Below are positions 53,366 through 62,778 of a stretch of DNA of 64,000 bases, in pieces; the stretch's first letter is position 1; every line of letters begins with the position of its first letter. The notes beneath the pieces are model-generated. The model was not told where the DNA came from, searched no databases, and worked only from the letters and a program-made list of their open reading frames with translations. The stretch comes from Streptomyces sp. 35G-GA-8 (GTDB taxonomy: Bacteria > Actinomycetota > Actinomycetes > Streptomycetales > Streptomycetaceae). The position numbers and the translations under genes are program-made. The stretch covers positions 133,761 to 197,760 of the forward strand of contig NZ_JAMHJQ010000002.1 of the NCBI RefSeq assembly GCF_023534745.1. The letters run 5' to 3'.

Positions 53366-54217
53366 ATGCCTACGAGAACAACACCGACCGAGCGTCAGAG
53401 GCGGCTGGGTGCCGAACTGCGCAGGTTGCGTACAGCGGCGGGACTGACGACGGAATACGCTGCTGGCCTGCTCGGCCTCGACCGTACGAAGGTCTCGAAC
53501 ATGGAGTCCGGTATCCGGGCGACTTCGCCTGAGCGCGTGCGCATACTGTGCAGCAACTACGACTGTCCGGACGAGAAGTACATCGCCGCCCTCGCCAACA
53601 TGGCCACGAATCTCCAGCCGGGCTGGTGGGAGCAGTACCGGGGCAAGTTGCCTCAGGGGCTGCTGGACGTGGCCGAGTTGGAGTGGCGTGCAACGCGTCT
53701 GCGCACGCTCCAGACCGTCCATCTTCCGGGACTGCTCCACTTGAGCGGCTACGCGCGCGCCGTATTCGCTTCGGCCATCCCTTCGCTGCCCACTTCTGAG
53801 ATTGAGCTACGCGTCTCCCATCGCCTCCAGCGTCAGCAAGTACTGGAGCGCGAGACCCCTGTCCACTACATCGGATACGTACACGAAGCTGCCCTCCGCA
53901 TGCAGTTCGGGGGCCGCCGGGCCACGCGTGAGCAGCTTGACCATCTATGCGCCGTGTCCGAACGCGCGAACATCGAGGTGCGCGTACTGCCGGTTGCCGT
54001 CGGGGAGTTCCCAGGTGCCGGGCACGCCGTCCTGTATGCCGAGGGGCCGGTGCCGCAGCTGGACACCGTCCAACTCGATTCGGCGCACGGCCCGGAGTTC
54101 AGTCACGCCGAGGCACAACTCGCCAAATATCGAGGCCACTTGGACTGGATGGAGAAGCACACACTGGACTCCGCAAAGTCGCGTGACTTCATTCGCGAGA
54201 TCGCACACGAACTCTGA
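53366..54217 (+). CDS. XRE-family regulator with DUF5753 (WhiJ-like)
   Basis: 283 residues from the ATG at 53366 (AAGGAAGAG RBS). HTH at about 11-66 (LGAELRRLRTAAGLTTEYAA ... KVSNMESG), then the DUF5753 domain at about 100-278 (WRATRLRTLQTVHLPGLLH, RQQVLERE, RVLPVAVGEFPGAGH). Works with DUF397 partner proteins in Streptomyces development. The DUF397 gene follows after 11 bp. Confidence 0.93.
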   Translation: MPTRTTPTERQRRLGAELRRLRTAAGLTTEYAAGLLGLDRTKVSNMESGIRATSPERVRILCSNYDCPDEKYIAALANMATNLQPGWWEQYRGKLPQGLLDVAELEWRATRLRTLQTVHLPGLLHLSGYARAVFASAIPSLPTSEIELRVSHRLQRQQVLERETPVHYIGYVHEAALRMQFGGRRATREQLDHLCAVSERANIEVRVLPVAVGEFPGAGHAVLYAEGPVPQLDTVQLDSAHGPEFSHAEAQLAKYRGHLDWMEKHTLDSAKSRDFIREIAHEL

Positions 54218-54228
54218 GAGAGGTCAAC

Positions 54229-54420
54229 ATGCCAGAGATCCACTGGGAAGAGCCATTCTGCGCCGAGGGCAACAACTGCTTCCGCATAGGCACGGACGAG
54301 GACGGCAACGGCTATATCTCCGTACTCGGCCAGGAGAACCACTACCTCACCGACAGCCGCGACGCCCTGCGCAGTCTGATCCGCGAGATCAAGGCCGGCA
54401 AGGCCGACCACCTGCTCTGA
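54229..54420 (+). CDS. DUF397 protein
   Basis: 63 residues: the short DUF397 family, IHWEEPFCAEGNNCFRIGTD and LRSLIREIKAGK. Encoded directly after an XRE/DUF5753 regulator, as in whiJ-type loci. Probably modulates its neighbour's activity. Confidence 0.9.
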   Translation: MPEIHWEEPFCAEGNNCFRIGTDEDGNGYISVLGQENHYLTDSRDALRSLIREIKAGKADHLL

Positions 54421-54441
54421 ACCTCCGAACGCGCACACACT

Positions 54442-54483
54442 GAGGGGGCCGGATCCACAAACCGACTGTGGACCCGCCCCCTC
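54442..54483. terminator. hairpin terminator after the DUF397 gene
   Basis: GAGGGGGC...TCCACA pairs with TGTGGA...GCCCCCTC, with one internal mismatch, over about 17 bp. Between convergent genes. Confidence 0.88.
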
Positions 54484-54508
54484 ACCGCGTGGCAGGCATG
54501 GACCGCCT

Positions 54509-55576
54509 TCACTCCCCTGTCGGCAGGCGCAGGTCCGTACAGTTGTGCCGCTTGGCCGACCGCTCCGCGAACTCCCGGAACGCGGGCAGTCCAAAGGTCT
54601 CTTCGCCCTTCTCTCCGGGGAGCCACACGGTGGCTGCCTCGCGCGGCACGATCCCGGTGAACCGCGCACGCTCGGCATCGCCGGGGCAGCGGGCGCTCGC
54701 CCACAGCCCGCGGCCGTTGGCTCCGGCTTCCGCGCGCGTGCTGAGGGTGTCACGGTCCCCCGTAGGCAGTGCGTACGGGCCGAAACCCGCGGAGAAGAAG
54801 TACGTGTCGCTGAAGTAGTGCGAGGCCCCGACTTCACAGATCTCGTACAGGCTATTGCTGCTGGTCACAGTCTCCTCGACAGTGTCCAGCCGCTGGTCAC
54901 GGGCGAAGGGAAGGCCCGCACAGGTGCCGTCCGCGCCCGCGATCGACTCAGGTCCGGAGCGCGCGGGCAGCGCCCGGAGGGCTTTACCCCCCTCGGCCTC
55001 GCAGCCCCAGTGCGCCGAGGCCTTGACGGCCGTCGCCGCGGCGAACCGGCCCCAGTACAGGTCGCTGTCGAGCCATCCGGTCTCCTGCTCCAGCCGCTCC
55101 TCGGAGGTGTACGAGCCGACCGTCACTGAGACGAGGTCCTCATCGTCCCGGCAACTGAGCAGGACCCGGATCGAATCACCGTCGGCCGCACCGCGCCAGC
55201 CGCCGGTCAGCGGCACGGGCAGCATGCTGCCGTCAAAGGGCGGCAGGATCCGCTCCAAGTCCATGTTCCGGTCATCCTCGGCGTCGGCGGGAAGCAGCGC
55301 TACGGTCACCTCCGTCAGCTCTTCGCCGAGCAGGCAGAAGTGCGCGTTCGGACCGAGGGCATTGTCGTTCCGCAGTTTCGCGTAGGGCCCCAGACCCTCG
55401 AACAGGGAGCTCTTCTCGTAGGCGAGCACACCTCCGCAGAAGGTCTCCATGGCATCGTCAAAGCGCCAGCGGGCCGCAGTGTCGCTCTCCCGCCACCAGA
55501 TCCAGGCCGCCAGCAACCCGAGGACCAGTACCCCCGCTGTCCATCCCGTCCACCGGACCACTGTCGTACGTCTCAT
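54509..55576 (-). CDS. membrane-anchored protein of unknown function (355 aa)
   Basis: From the ATG at 55576 (GTGAGG RBS) the protein has one N-terminal helix (VVRWTGWTAGVLVLGLLAAW) and a large extracytoplasmic domain with about eight cysteines (FCGGVL, HFCLLGE, LLSCRDDED, HWGCEAEG, GTCAGLP, YEICEVG, SARCPGD, HNCTDLR), likely disulfide-linked. Family not recognised. It lies just downstream of the Tad cluster's OmpA gene on the same strand, separated by a terminator. Confidence 0.75.
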   Translation of the reverse strand: MRRTTVVRWTGWTAGVLVLGLLAAWIWWRESDTAARWRFDDAMETFCGGVLAYEKSSLFEGLGPYAKLRNDNALGPNAHFCLLGEELTEVTVALLPADAEDDRNMDLERILPPFDGSMLPVPLTGGWRGAADGDSIRVLLSCRDDEDLVSVTVGSYTSEERLEQETGWLDSDLYWGRFAAATAVKASAHWGCEAEGGKALRALPARSGPESIAGADGTCAGLPFARDQRLDTVEETVTSSNSLYEICEVGASHYFSDTYFFSAGFGPYALPTGDRDTLSTRAEAGANGRGLWASARCPGDAERARFTGIVPREAATVWLPGEKGEETFGLPAFREFAERSAKRHNCTDLRLPTGE

Positions 55577-55738
55577 GCCCGACCTCACTTCTCTTGCCAA
55601 GAGCTCGACGCATACCTCAGCCACACTTCGATTTCTCGTGCGGCCAAGGTGCCCGCGCAGCGAACGCGAGCGGTAGCGGTAGCGGTACGGATCACGGCCC
55701 TCGTCAACCGAGTTGGTGACGCTCCGACCCACGAGACT

Positions 55739-55768
55739 CACGGCGGCGGCACAAGTGCCGCCGCCGTG
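55739..55768 (-). terminator. perfect hairpin terminator after the OmpA-like gene
   Basis: CACGGCGGCGGCAC pairs with GTGCCGCCGCCGTG around AA, a 14-bp perfect stem, about 65 bases beyond the OmpA stop on the minus strand. It ends the Tad transcript. Confidence 0.9.
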
Positions 55769-55832
55769 CGGTTCTCGCTGAGATTGTGCGGCGAGTCTTG
55801 GGACCCGCCCCCTCAGCTGGCGGCTCGGAAGC

Positions 55833-56489
55833 CTACTGGCCCTCTCCGCGCGGGAAGGAGACCTCCACGCGACGGTTCTTCTTGCGGCCTTCTTCGGTGC
55901 TGTTGTCCGCGATCGGGTACTGCTCGCCGTAGCCGCGGATCTCGAACGTGATCCCGCCGGAGGTCAGTTGCCCCTGTAGGACACCGTGCACGGCATCGGC
56001 GCGCTGCTTGGAGAGCACGTCCCCGTGCGCGGCGGAGCCGAGGTTGTCCGTGAAGCCGAAGACCCGGACCTTCGTCGCGCCCTGCTTCTTGATCTCCTCG
56101 GCGATGGCGGCGATACGGGAGTTCGCGGCGGACGACAGCCTGGCGCTGTCCTTGCCGAAGAGGACCTCGGCCTGGAGCGCGAACTTCACGTTCTCGTTCG
56201 TGTCCTCGCGACGCTCTTCACCGCCCTCGGACTCGACGACCGAGATGATGTCGAGCACCTTGGCCGGCGCGAGGGTGGCGCCCGCGCGAAGCTTGAGGCC
56301 GGAGGACTTGCCGTCCACCTCGGGTGGTGGCGAGGTGGACTCCGTACCCGGCGGGGTACTCGGAGTCTCGTCGGCGCGCGCCCCGGCGGCCATGGTGAAC
56401 TGGGCACTGGTGAAGAGCACAGCGGCGGCGACAGCCGTCACCGCCGGGCGCCTGGAGACCCTGCGTGCGCGGGACGTCGTGGCACCCAT
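55833..56489 (-). CDS. OmpA-family peptidoglycan-binding protein
   Basis: 218 residues: a signal peptide (about 1-40), a Pro/Thr/Ser linker and a C-terminal OmpA domain with the peptidoglycan-binding signature VFGFTDNLGSAAHGDVLSKQRA and the closing NRRVEVSF. It probably tethers the pilus machine or its lipoprotein partner to the cell wall. Its start overlaps the upstream lipoprotein stop (TGATG). Confidence 0.92.
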   Translation of the reverse strand: MGATTSRARRVSRRPAVTAVAAAVLFTSAQFTMAAGARADETPSTPPGTESTSPPPEVDGKSSGLKLRAGATLAPAKVLDIISVVESEGGEERREDTNENVKFALQAEVLFGKDSARLSSAANSRIAAIAEEIKKQGATKVRVFGFTDNLGSAAHGDVLSKQRADAVHGVLQGQLTSGGITFEIRGYGEQYPIADNSTEEGRKKNRRVEVSFPRGEGQ

Positions 56490-57094
56490 CAGGAGATCTC
56501 AATCGTGGCGGTGGGCATCATCGGGAGCTGAAGGTCGACCTGTGTGGTGGAGTCAGGAGGGGCGGGGAACTGAGCGAAGATGGCGACCTTCTCATCGGGC
56601 TTGACGTCCACGACGCCGGTGGTGGTCAGCGGATAGCCGTCCGTGTCACGCAGCACGTAGTAACGCTTCTTCTCCGCCTTGTCCACGACCGTGAACCCGG
56701 CGAAGGACCTTCCCGTGCGGGCTACTTGGGTTTCCTTGCCGTTCCAGCTGACCGGCGCGTACTCCTGCTTGGAGCCCGTGTTCGTGAGGGTGCCGCTCAC
56801 GGTGAGAAAGCCGCCCTCGTCGCGCTCGGCGGAGTGGATGATGATTTCGAGCCCGTTCGCGGCGCGCATGGTCGCCAGGACCTGGCTGGTGTCAGGTGTC
56901 TCACCACCGGCGCCGTCGTCCTTCGGCGTCCCCGTGCTCGGGTTGGCCGACGCGGAGTTCCCGCCATCCTCCTTGGCACCGTCCCCCCCGCCACCGCCAC
57001 AGGCCGTCAGAGAGACGGTCAGCGCGGTGGACGCGAGGGCCACCGCCGCAGCCCTGCGCGCCTTCGCTCCGTGCCACATGCTCATGAGTGCCAT
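56489..57094 (-). CDS. putative lipoprotein of the Tad cluster
   Basis: 201 residues. Lipobox LTVSLTACGGG, a Gly/Ser/Asp-rich linker, then a beta-rich domain of about 140 residues (FLTVSGTLTNTGSKQEYAPV and FAGFTVVDKAEKKRYYVL), reminiscent of immunoglobulin-like DUF4352 domains. Role in pilus assembly is inferred from position. Coupled to the OmpA gene. Confidence 0.82.
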   Translation of the reverse strand: MALMSMWHGAKARRAAAVALASTALTVSLTACGGGGGDGAKEDGGNSASANPSTGTPKDDGAGGETPDTSQVLATMRAANGLEIIIHSAERDEGGFLTVSGTLTNTGSKQEYAPVSWNGKETQVARTGRSFAGFTVVDKAEKKRYYVLRDTDGYPLTTTGVVDVKPDEKVAIFAQFPAPPDSTTQVDLQLPMMPTATIEIS

Positions 57095-57114
57095 TCCTTT
57101 GCGTTCGCTCGCGG

Positions 57115-57771
57115 TCAGTCCTGGGCCAGTCGGACGGAGAATAGATCAGCCATGTCCGGGAGAAGGTCAAGATGTTCCGGATCGATGTCCCAGCCCGGGC
57201 GGCCGTCGCACTGAAGGGTGCCCGGGGACACCGGCTCGGCGTCGTCCGAGTCCTCCGACTCCTCCCCGTCCTCGGACTGCTCCTCGTCCTCGGCGGGCTC
57301 GAAGCTGCACCGGGGGACGACGACCGCCGTGGCATCTGCCTCGGCGTGCTTGTCCTCGGTCTCCGAGAGGATGTTGGGGCCCATCGGCTCCTGAGTGCGG
57401 ACAGCGACCCTGAAGCCCCAGCGGCCGTCATTCAGCGGCACGCATTCGCCCGGCACCACATCGGCGCCGTTCTGGTCGGCGAACCGGGTCGCGGCATCGC
57501 AGCCGCCGGCAGTGCCGATCGGGTTGCCGTTGAAGACGTCATCCAGAAAATCGGGGTCCAGCAGTCCCGCCAGCAGACCGTCACGGAACAGATCACGTGA
57601 CTCCTGGGCCGCCGCCAAGGCAGCGGCGTCCGCGGCTCCCTGAGCCTCATTGCGTGTCGCACCGGCCTGACCGACCGCGAAGAACGCGAGCGCGAGAAAG
57701 AGCAGGCCCGCCACCATCGTGATGTAGATGGGAGCGGCCTGCCCTGACTCGCTGGAAGTGCTACGCGTCAC
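57115..57771 (-). CDS. TadE/TadG-like pseudopilin
   Basis: 218 residues from a GTG overlapping the Flp pilin stop (GTGA). N-terminal SGQAAPIYITMVAGLLFLAL and an ALAFFAVGQAGATRNEAQGAADAAALAAA helix are the TadE/TadG signature. An acidic C-terminal domain with four cysteines (GGCDAATR, PGECVPL, PRCSFEP, LQCDGRP) follows. Minor pilin or pseudopilin of the Tad system. Confidence 0.88.
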   Translation of the reverse strand: MTRSTSSESGQAAPIYITMVAGLLFLALAFFAVGQAGATRNEAQGAADAAALAAAQESRDLFRDGLLAGLLDPDFLDDVFNGNPIGTAGGCDAATRFADQNGADVVPGECVPLNDGRWGFRVAVRTQEPMGPNILSETEDKHAEADATAVVVPRCSFEPAEDEEQSEDGEESEDSDDAEPVSPGTLQCDGRPGWDIDPEHLDLLPDMADLFSVRLAQD

Positions 57772-58007
57772 TCCCCGCCACCGAGGATCTCTCCGACCTT
57801 CTCGGTCAGGCCATCGGCGATGGTCGAAGCCACGTCCGTGCCGACGATGGCCGCGATGATCAGCGCCACCAGCACGATCACACCCACGTACTCGACAGCA
57901 CCCTGACCCTTGTCGCGACGGGCCTTCATCGCCGTGACGGCCGTGTTCGCCCAGGTGCCGACGTAGACCTTGGTGGCGGTGGCGGCCTTCAGCGTGATGT
58001 TCGACAT
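57768..58007 (-). CDS. Flp-family type IVb pilin
   Basis: 79 residues from the ATG at 58007 (GAGGAG RBS). The leader ends ARRDKG, the cleavage motif is G/QGAVEY and the mature N-terminus is QGAVEYVGVIVLVALIIAAI. The C-terminal part is TIADGLTEKVGEILGGGE. Its QGAVEYVG and TIA.GL segments match the N-terminus of the toxin at 47696. Likely the major pilin. Confidence 0.93.
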   Translation of the reverse strand: MSNITLKAATATKVYVGTWANTAVTAMKARRDKGQGAVEYVGVIVLVALIIAAIVGTDVASTIADGLTEKVGEILGGGE

Positions 58008-58166
58008 GGTGTTCTCCTCCGGTGTCGGCCGGCCGTGTACCGGCCGACTCGTACGAGTCTTTGATGTCGTTCGCGCTGCCGGCTTCCTCCTGGCCGGTGT
58101 CGCTTGCGACATGAGAAAAGTACGTCGGGGAGGCATCCTCTGCCATGGGCCTCAGGGCCCAACCAG

Positions 58167-58190
58167 GGGCCCAATCAGGGGATTGGGTCC
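58167..58190 (-). terminator. hairpin in the gap between the response regulator and pilin genes
   Basis: GGGCCCAATC (58167-58176) pairs with GATTGGGTCC (58181-58190), one G-T pair, loop of 4. On the minus strand it lies 54 bases beyond the response-regulator stop and ahead of the pilin gene, so the pilin probably has its own promoter. Confidence 0.7.
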
Positions 58191-58243
58191 TGTCCCTCAC
58201 GGTGCCGTCCGGTGCCCCTGTGGTCCGGGGGGCGTCTGTGCGC

Positions 58244-59338
58244 TCAGCCATGGTCGGCCGCCCGTCCCCGGGCTATCCCGTGCCAGAGAGCGATGGCCTC
58301 GCCGCGGCTGCCCGCGTTCAGCTTGGTGAAGATGCGGTTGATGTGGTTCTTGACGGTCTTCTGGCTGATGAAGCAGGCGGCGGCGATCTGCTGATTGGTC
58401 ATTCCCGACCCGATCAGGTCCATGATCTCCACCTCCCGCTGGCTCAGTTCGGAGTACAGCCCCTCGGGGTGCCCCGACTGTGGCCCCCGAGATGAATGTC
58501 CCACATTTCCTTGCGAAAGCAAAGGCTCTGGAGGAGATTGTTGCGCGTTCAACACTGGATCAACGTGCCCTGGCTGGGCGTTCATTGAGGGGAGGGGCGG
58601 CTGCGGGCCAAGCGGTGCACCATATGCAGGTGCAGATGATTGAATCGGTGCCGCGGGGCGATAACCGGAGCCTGTGAACGCCGTACCCAGGCCCTCCGGC
58701 AGGCCCACCGGTCCGCCGTCGGCTCCCGGGCCGTTCCGTACCGTCGCCAGCAGCGCGCTGGAGGCGGAGTAGGTGAAGTGGGCCCGGCCCTGCTTGATGT
58801 CGCGTACGGCGTGCACCAGTTGGTCCGCCGTGAACTCGCCGTGGACCAGATAGCCACCCGCGCCCAGTCTCAGCGCCTCGTGGACGATCTCGCTCTCGCG
58901 GCTGTACGTCATCATCAGAACCGGTGCCAGCCGCACCAGATGCGGGAGCGCGGAGATGCCGTCGACTCCCGGCATGCGTACGTCCAGCAGAATGACATCG
59001 GGGCGGTGCTGTACGGCCTGTTCGTACGCCTGGCGGCCGTCCGATGCCTCCGCGACGACCTCCAGGTCGTCGCGTCCGGAGAGCAGGACGGTAAGTCCCG
59101 CCCGTACCACCGGGTTGTCGTCGGCGACCACGACGCGCAGGGGCGGCGCCGCCGGCATCGTATGGGGGAAGTCGGGGAGTTCTCCGGATGCCGCCGGCGG
59201 TGCGGATGTGGGTGTGGGTGTGGGGACTCCGGCGGTCTGTTCCGAGCTGAGCGGTGTGGCGTGCGAGGACGTGTGCTGCGAGGCATGGGCCTGCTGTGTC
59301 CAGTGCTGCCCGGAGCTTCTGGAGGTGTCGTCCGGCAT
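58244..59338 (-). CDS. LuxR/NarL-type response regulator
   Basis: 364 residues. Residues 1-62 are a disordered Ser/Thr/Pro/His extension; receiver domain about 67-185 (VVVADDNPVVRAGL, phospho-Asp in DVILLDVRMPGVDGISAL, YSRESEIVHEA); a Pro/Gly-rich linker about 205-295; then a LuxR HTH at about 297-360 (LSQREVEIMDLIGSGMTNQQ). It pairs with the kinase gene just upstream. Confidence 0.94.
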   Translation of the reverse strand: MPDDTSRSSGQHWTQQAHASQHTSSHATPLSSEQTAGVPTPTPTSAPPAASGELPDFPHTMPAAPPLRVVVADDNPVVRAGLTVLLSGRDDLEVVAEASDGRQAYEQAVQHRPDVILLDVRMPGVDGISALPHLVRLAPVLMMTYSRESEIVHEALRLGAGGYLVHGEFTADQLVHAVRDIKQGRAHFTYSASSALLATVRNGPGADGGPVGLPEGLGTAFTGSGYRPAAPIQSSAPAYGAPLGPQPPLPSMNAQPGHVDPVLNAQQSPPEPLLSQGNVGHSSRGPQSGHPEGLYSELSQREVEIMDLIGSGMTNQQIAAACFISQKTVKNHINRIFTKLNAGSRGEAIALWHGIARGRAADHG

Positions 59339-59406
59339 TGGCTGCGGCCTCCTCTCAAGGTGTGGGAGCGGCGGATGGGTCAGTGCTGTGTATGTGGCCT
59401 TCGCGG

Positions 59407-60756
59407 TCAGTTCAGTTGGGGTGCGGGGTGTGGGTGCGGGTGCGGGGCGAACTGCCCCTCTTGACTGGGGTGCAGGGCGGTGAGCGGCAGTTCCAGACGT
59501 ACTTCCGTGCCCTTCGCGGCCCGGCCCTTGCCGATCCGGATCCGGGCTCCGATGGAGGCCGCCCGCTCGACCATGCCGACGAGGCCGAAGTGGCCTGCCC
59601 GCCGCAGATCGTCGAGGGTGGTGCCGGGCGGCAGGCCCTGCCCGTCGTCGTACACGCTGATCCGCAGGAGATCGCGGACGACCCCGGCCGAGACCTTGAC
59701 AAAGGTCGGGTTCGCGTGACGCTGCGCGTTCTCCATCGCCTCGCCGGCGATCGTGAGGGCGTGCCGGGCGACGGCGTGCGGAATGGGCGGCACGGATACC
59801 TCACCGAGCCGTCCGAAGGTCGCCTCGACACCGTGCCGGCGTGCGAAGTCCGCTGTACGGGATTGCAGTTCGGCCAGTACGTCGACCCCGCCGTCCAGTC
59901 CGGATTCACGCCGCAGATCGGAGAGCAGTTCCCGTGACTCCGCGGCGGCCCGACGAGCGGAGCGTGCCACCAGCTCCGCCTGATGCTTGACGGTCAGGGG
60001 GTCCATCCGGTCGGCCGAATGCGCCAGACCTTCCGCAGCCAGGGCAAGACCATGGAGCGTCTTGGCCACCGAGTCGTGCATCTCACGGGCGAGCCGGGCG
60101 CGCTCCTCCTCGACGGCGCCGTGCACCGCGAGCCTTGCTCGGGCCTCGGTCAGGGCCTGGCTGGCGGTGCCGAAGCCCAGCATCAGACTGCGCAACGTAC
60201 TGCCGATCGCTCCCGCGATCACACAGAACCCCGGCAGGAGAAGGGCGCTGAATCCCGCCTCCGCCTGGGTGTTCACGGTGTACGCGACGGCCACGATCAG
60301 GGACTGGAGTACGGCGAACAGCGCGGCCCCGCGCCAGCCGTACACCAGCCCGGCGAGCAGCGGGGTACACATGGTGACGTACGCGAGCGTCGAGTCCGGG
60401 GACGCCGTGACGAGCAGGAGCGCGCCGAAAAGCATGTCGGCCGCCAGCAGCACGGGATGGCGCAGCAGGAAGGGCCCGAATCGCTCCCAGTCGCGCAGCA
60501 GGACGTACGAGACCATGAACGTCACGACCACGGCCGAGCCCACGAGCCAGGTGGCGACGCCCGGTACGGTACGGGCGAGGGCGAAGGGAGCGGCGAGCGC
60601 GATCATGGCGAGCCGGAAGCCGAACACCTGGCGGCACAACGCCTGAAGAGCGTTGACCTGGATCGGGAGCGAGGGCACATGGCTCGGGGCCGCTGTGGCC
60701 GAACGCGGCACCTCATTGGTGTTTCCGCCGGTGAGCGTGAGCGTTTTCTGACCCAT
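59407..60756 (-). CDS. NarL-system sensor histidine kinase (HisKA_3)
   Basis: 449 residues from the ATG at 60756 (an ATG three codons earlier is possible). About six helices at 35-190, then dimerisation with the phospho-His in LAREMHDSVAKTLHGLALAA and a C-terminal GHKL ATPase (GEAMENAQRHANP, VYDDGQGLPPG, GHFGLVGMVERA). It lies between tadC and the response regulator; a signal for pilus expression is inferred. Confidence 0.93.
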   Translation of the reverse strand: MGQKTLTLTGGNTNEVPRSATAAPSHVPSLPIQVNALQALCRQVFGFRLAMIALAAPFALARTVPGVATWLVGSAVVVTFMVSYVLLRDWERFGPFLLRHPVLLAADMLFGALLLVTASPDSTLAYVTMCTPLLAGLVYGWRGAALFAVLQSLIVAVAYTVNTQAEAGFSALLLPGFCVIAGAIGSTLRSLMLGFGTASQALTEARARLAVHGAVEEERARLAREMHDSVAKTLHGLALAAEGLAHSADRMDPLTVKHQAELVARSARRAAAESRELLSDLRRESGLDGGVDVLAELQSRTADFARRHGVEATFGRLGEVSVPPIPHAVARHALTIAGEAMENAQRHANPTFVKVSAGVVRDLLRISVYDDGQGLPPGTTLDDLRRAGHFGLVGMVERAASIGARIRIGKGRAAKGTEVRLELPLTALHPSQEGQFAPHPHPHPAPQLN

Positions 60757-60833
60757 GGAGATCACCTCCCCTTCGGACGAGTGCGGTCGGATGGTCGGAC
60801 ATGTGAATGGCTACGAGGTGACGTCCTGTCGAA

Positions 60834-61724
60834 CTACCCGGAGAGAATGCTCCCGAAATCGACGTTGGAACCGTAGTAGAAGCTCAGAACGATCAGGATC
60901 ATGGTGGCGGGCAGCATCACCATGGTCACCACGAGCGTGCTCTTCGGTACCGCCTGAGCGGCGCTGCGCCGGGAGTTCTGCGCGTCCGCGCGGCGCATGT
61001 CATTGGCGATCTGTATCAGGGTGTCCACGATGGGCGCACCCAGCTCCTCGCCCTGCTGGAGCGCCGTGACGAACATCGACACCTGCTCGGAGGCGTTGCG
61101 TTTGCGGAGCTGCTCAAAGGCCTCCCGGCGACTGACGCCCATGTCCATCTGACGCAGGGTGATGCGGAGTTCGTCGGACCAGGGACCGGTGTACTTGTCC
61201 GCGACACGCTCCAGCGCCTGGCGGAAACCGAGCCCCGCCGAGACGACCACGGCGAGGACGTCCAGGAAGTCGGGCAGCGTGCGCTCGATGTCCGACTTAC
61301 GCCTGCGGATGGCAGCCCAGATGATCACATCGGGCCAGGCAAGACCGTATGCCACCGCGACGAGCGCGACGACCGTCTGCCCCCGGGTGACCATCGCGAG
61401 CGCCGCCAGCACACCCAGGGCTCCATAGACGGCCCGGCGGGCGGCGAAGCGGTCGACGGTCATACCACCCGGGTTGCCTGCCATGTCGAGTCGACGGCGC
61501 AGGGTTTCGACCCGCTTCGGGCCCATCATGCGAAGCACGTTGGGGGCCCAGCGCATGCCGAGCCGGTCGATACCGGATCCCACAGCGGTCGTCCGCGTGG
61601 CGCCGACCTCCAGCGCGATCGCCAGGTCTCCCGGGAGCTTGGCGTCCGCACGGTACATACGAATGCCGTGGAAGACGCCGTACACGGCCAGCCCCACGGC
61701 GACCGAGAGCAGAAGTCCCATCAT
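60834..61724 (-). CDS. tadC: TadC-like pilus inner membrane protein
   Basis: 296 residues. T2SS-F domain in the C-terminal half (LPDFLDVLAVVVSAGLGFRQ, NASEQVSMFVTALQQGEELG, IQIANDMRR). N-terminal DUF5936-like part with one helix and a GATRTTAVGSGIDRLGMRW segment. Four or so helices. With TadB it forms the platform for the CpaF ATPase. Confidence 0.9.
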   Translation of the reverse strand: MMGLLLSVAVGLAVYGVFHGIRMYRADAKLPGDLAIALEVGATRTTAVGSGIDRLGMRWAPNVLRMMGPKRVETLRRRLDMAGNPGGMTVDRFAARRAVYGALGVLAALAMVTRGQTVVALVAVAYGLAWPDVIIWAAIRRRKSDIERTLPDFLDVLAVVVSAGLGFRQALERVADKYTGPWSDELRITLRQMDMGVSRREAFEQLRKRNASEQVSMFVTALQQGEELGAPIVDTLIQIANDMRRADAQNSRRSAAQAVPKSTLVVTMVMLPATMILIVLSFYYGSNVDFGSILSG

Positions 61725-61739
61725 GTGTCCTCTCCCGCC

Positions 61740-62681
61740 TCAGACCTGGACCCGGGACAGTCGCCCGATCAGGAGATAGCCGACCGCGTACATGGCGAAG
61801 GCGATGCCGGTGCCGATCTGCCCCAGCGCCGAGCCGGTCATCTTGTCCAGCGCGCCCGGCGTCGTGGCGTTGATCATCAGCAGAAAGCCGAGGCCGAGCA
61901 GAGGGACCGCGAGAGCGGTGACCTTGACCTGGGACAGCATCGTCGTGACCTCGCGCCGGGTCTCCTTGCGCTCCTCCAGGGTCTCGGTGAGGTTGCGCAG
62001 GGAGGTGACCACCTGGCCGCCGGCCCGGCTGGAGAGCACCAGTGTGGTGACGAGGACGACCAGCTCGCGGGACGGAAGGCGGTCGGCGAGTTCACCGAGC
62101 GCGTCGTCCATGGTCTGTCCGAGGGCGAGTTGGTCGGCGACCCGGCGAAGCTCCTCGCCCGCCGGGTCGTCGAGTTCCTCCGCCGCCATCGCCAAAGCGG
62201 TGCGCAGCGCGAGACCGGCCTGAGTCGCGTTGGCGAGCACCCGGGTCAGCTCGGGCAGCTGACCGATGAAGGCTTCCGTGCGCTTGGTGCGCTGCCAGTT
62301 GAGGAAGGCGTTACCGCCCCAGACGCCGATCAGCGCCGCGAGTACGCCGAAGAACGGCGCGAATATCGCGCCGATCACGAAATACAGGGCGAGCAGACCG
62401 GCGATCACGTAGACGATGTACTCGCCCGGCGTCAGATCGAGGCCCGTGGCGGCGATTTTGTGTTCGGTGCGCTTGCCCAGCTTGGTGGTGCGCAGTCGGC
62501 GGTCGATGGCGACGAAACGACGGCGCCGACCGATCACGTTCGCGATCTGTCCCGTTTGGGACATACGGTCGACGAGCGCCTCCCGCTGGGCCTTGCCCGA
62601 CGAGTAAACGTGCACGCCGATGACCGCGAGCACACAAGTGAGCAGTGTGACACCGATCGTCAGGAGCGGGAGATTATCCAT
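61740..62681 (-). CDS. tadB: TadB-like pilus inner membrane protein
   Basis: 313 residues. An N-terminal helix, two further helices about 95-125, then the T2SS-F domain (LPELTRVLANATQAGLALRT, LSSRAGGQVVTSLRNLTETL) and two C-terminal helices. Gap of 15 bp to tadC. Confidence 0.9.
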   Translation of the reverse strand: MDNLPLLTIGVTLLTCVLAVIGVHVYSSGKAQREALVDRMSQTGQIANVIGRRRRFVAIDRRLRTTKLGKRTEHKIAATGLDLTPGEYIVYVIAGLLALYFVIGAIFAPFFGVLAALIGVWGGNAFLNWQRTKRTEAFIGQLPELTRVLANATQAGLALRTALAMAAEELDDPAGEELRRVADQLALGQTMDDALGELADRLPSRELVVLVTTLVLSSRAGGQVVTSLRNLTETLEERKETRREVTTMLSQVKVTALAVPLLGLGFLLMINATTPGALDKMTGSALGQIGTGIAFAMYAVGYLLIGRLSRVQV

Positions 62682-62778
62682 GTCGTGCGGGGACCTTCTC
62701 GATGGACGGGGGAGGGCTCTGGGCTCTGGGGCTCTGGGTGGGGTCGGCAGGGACGTGGTGTGGTGTGTGCGCGTGGTG

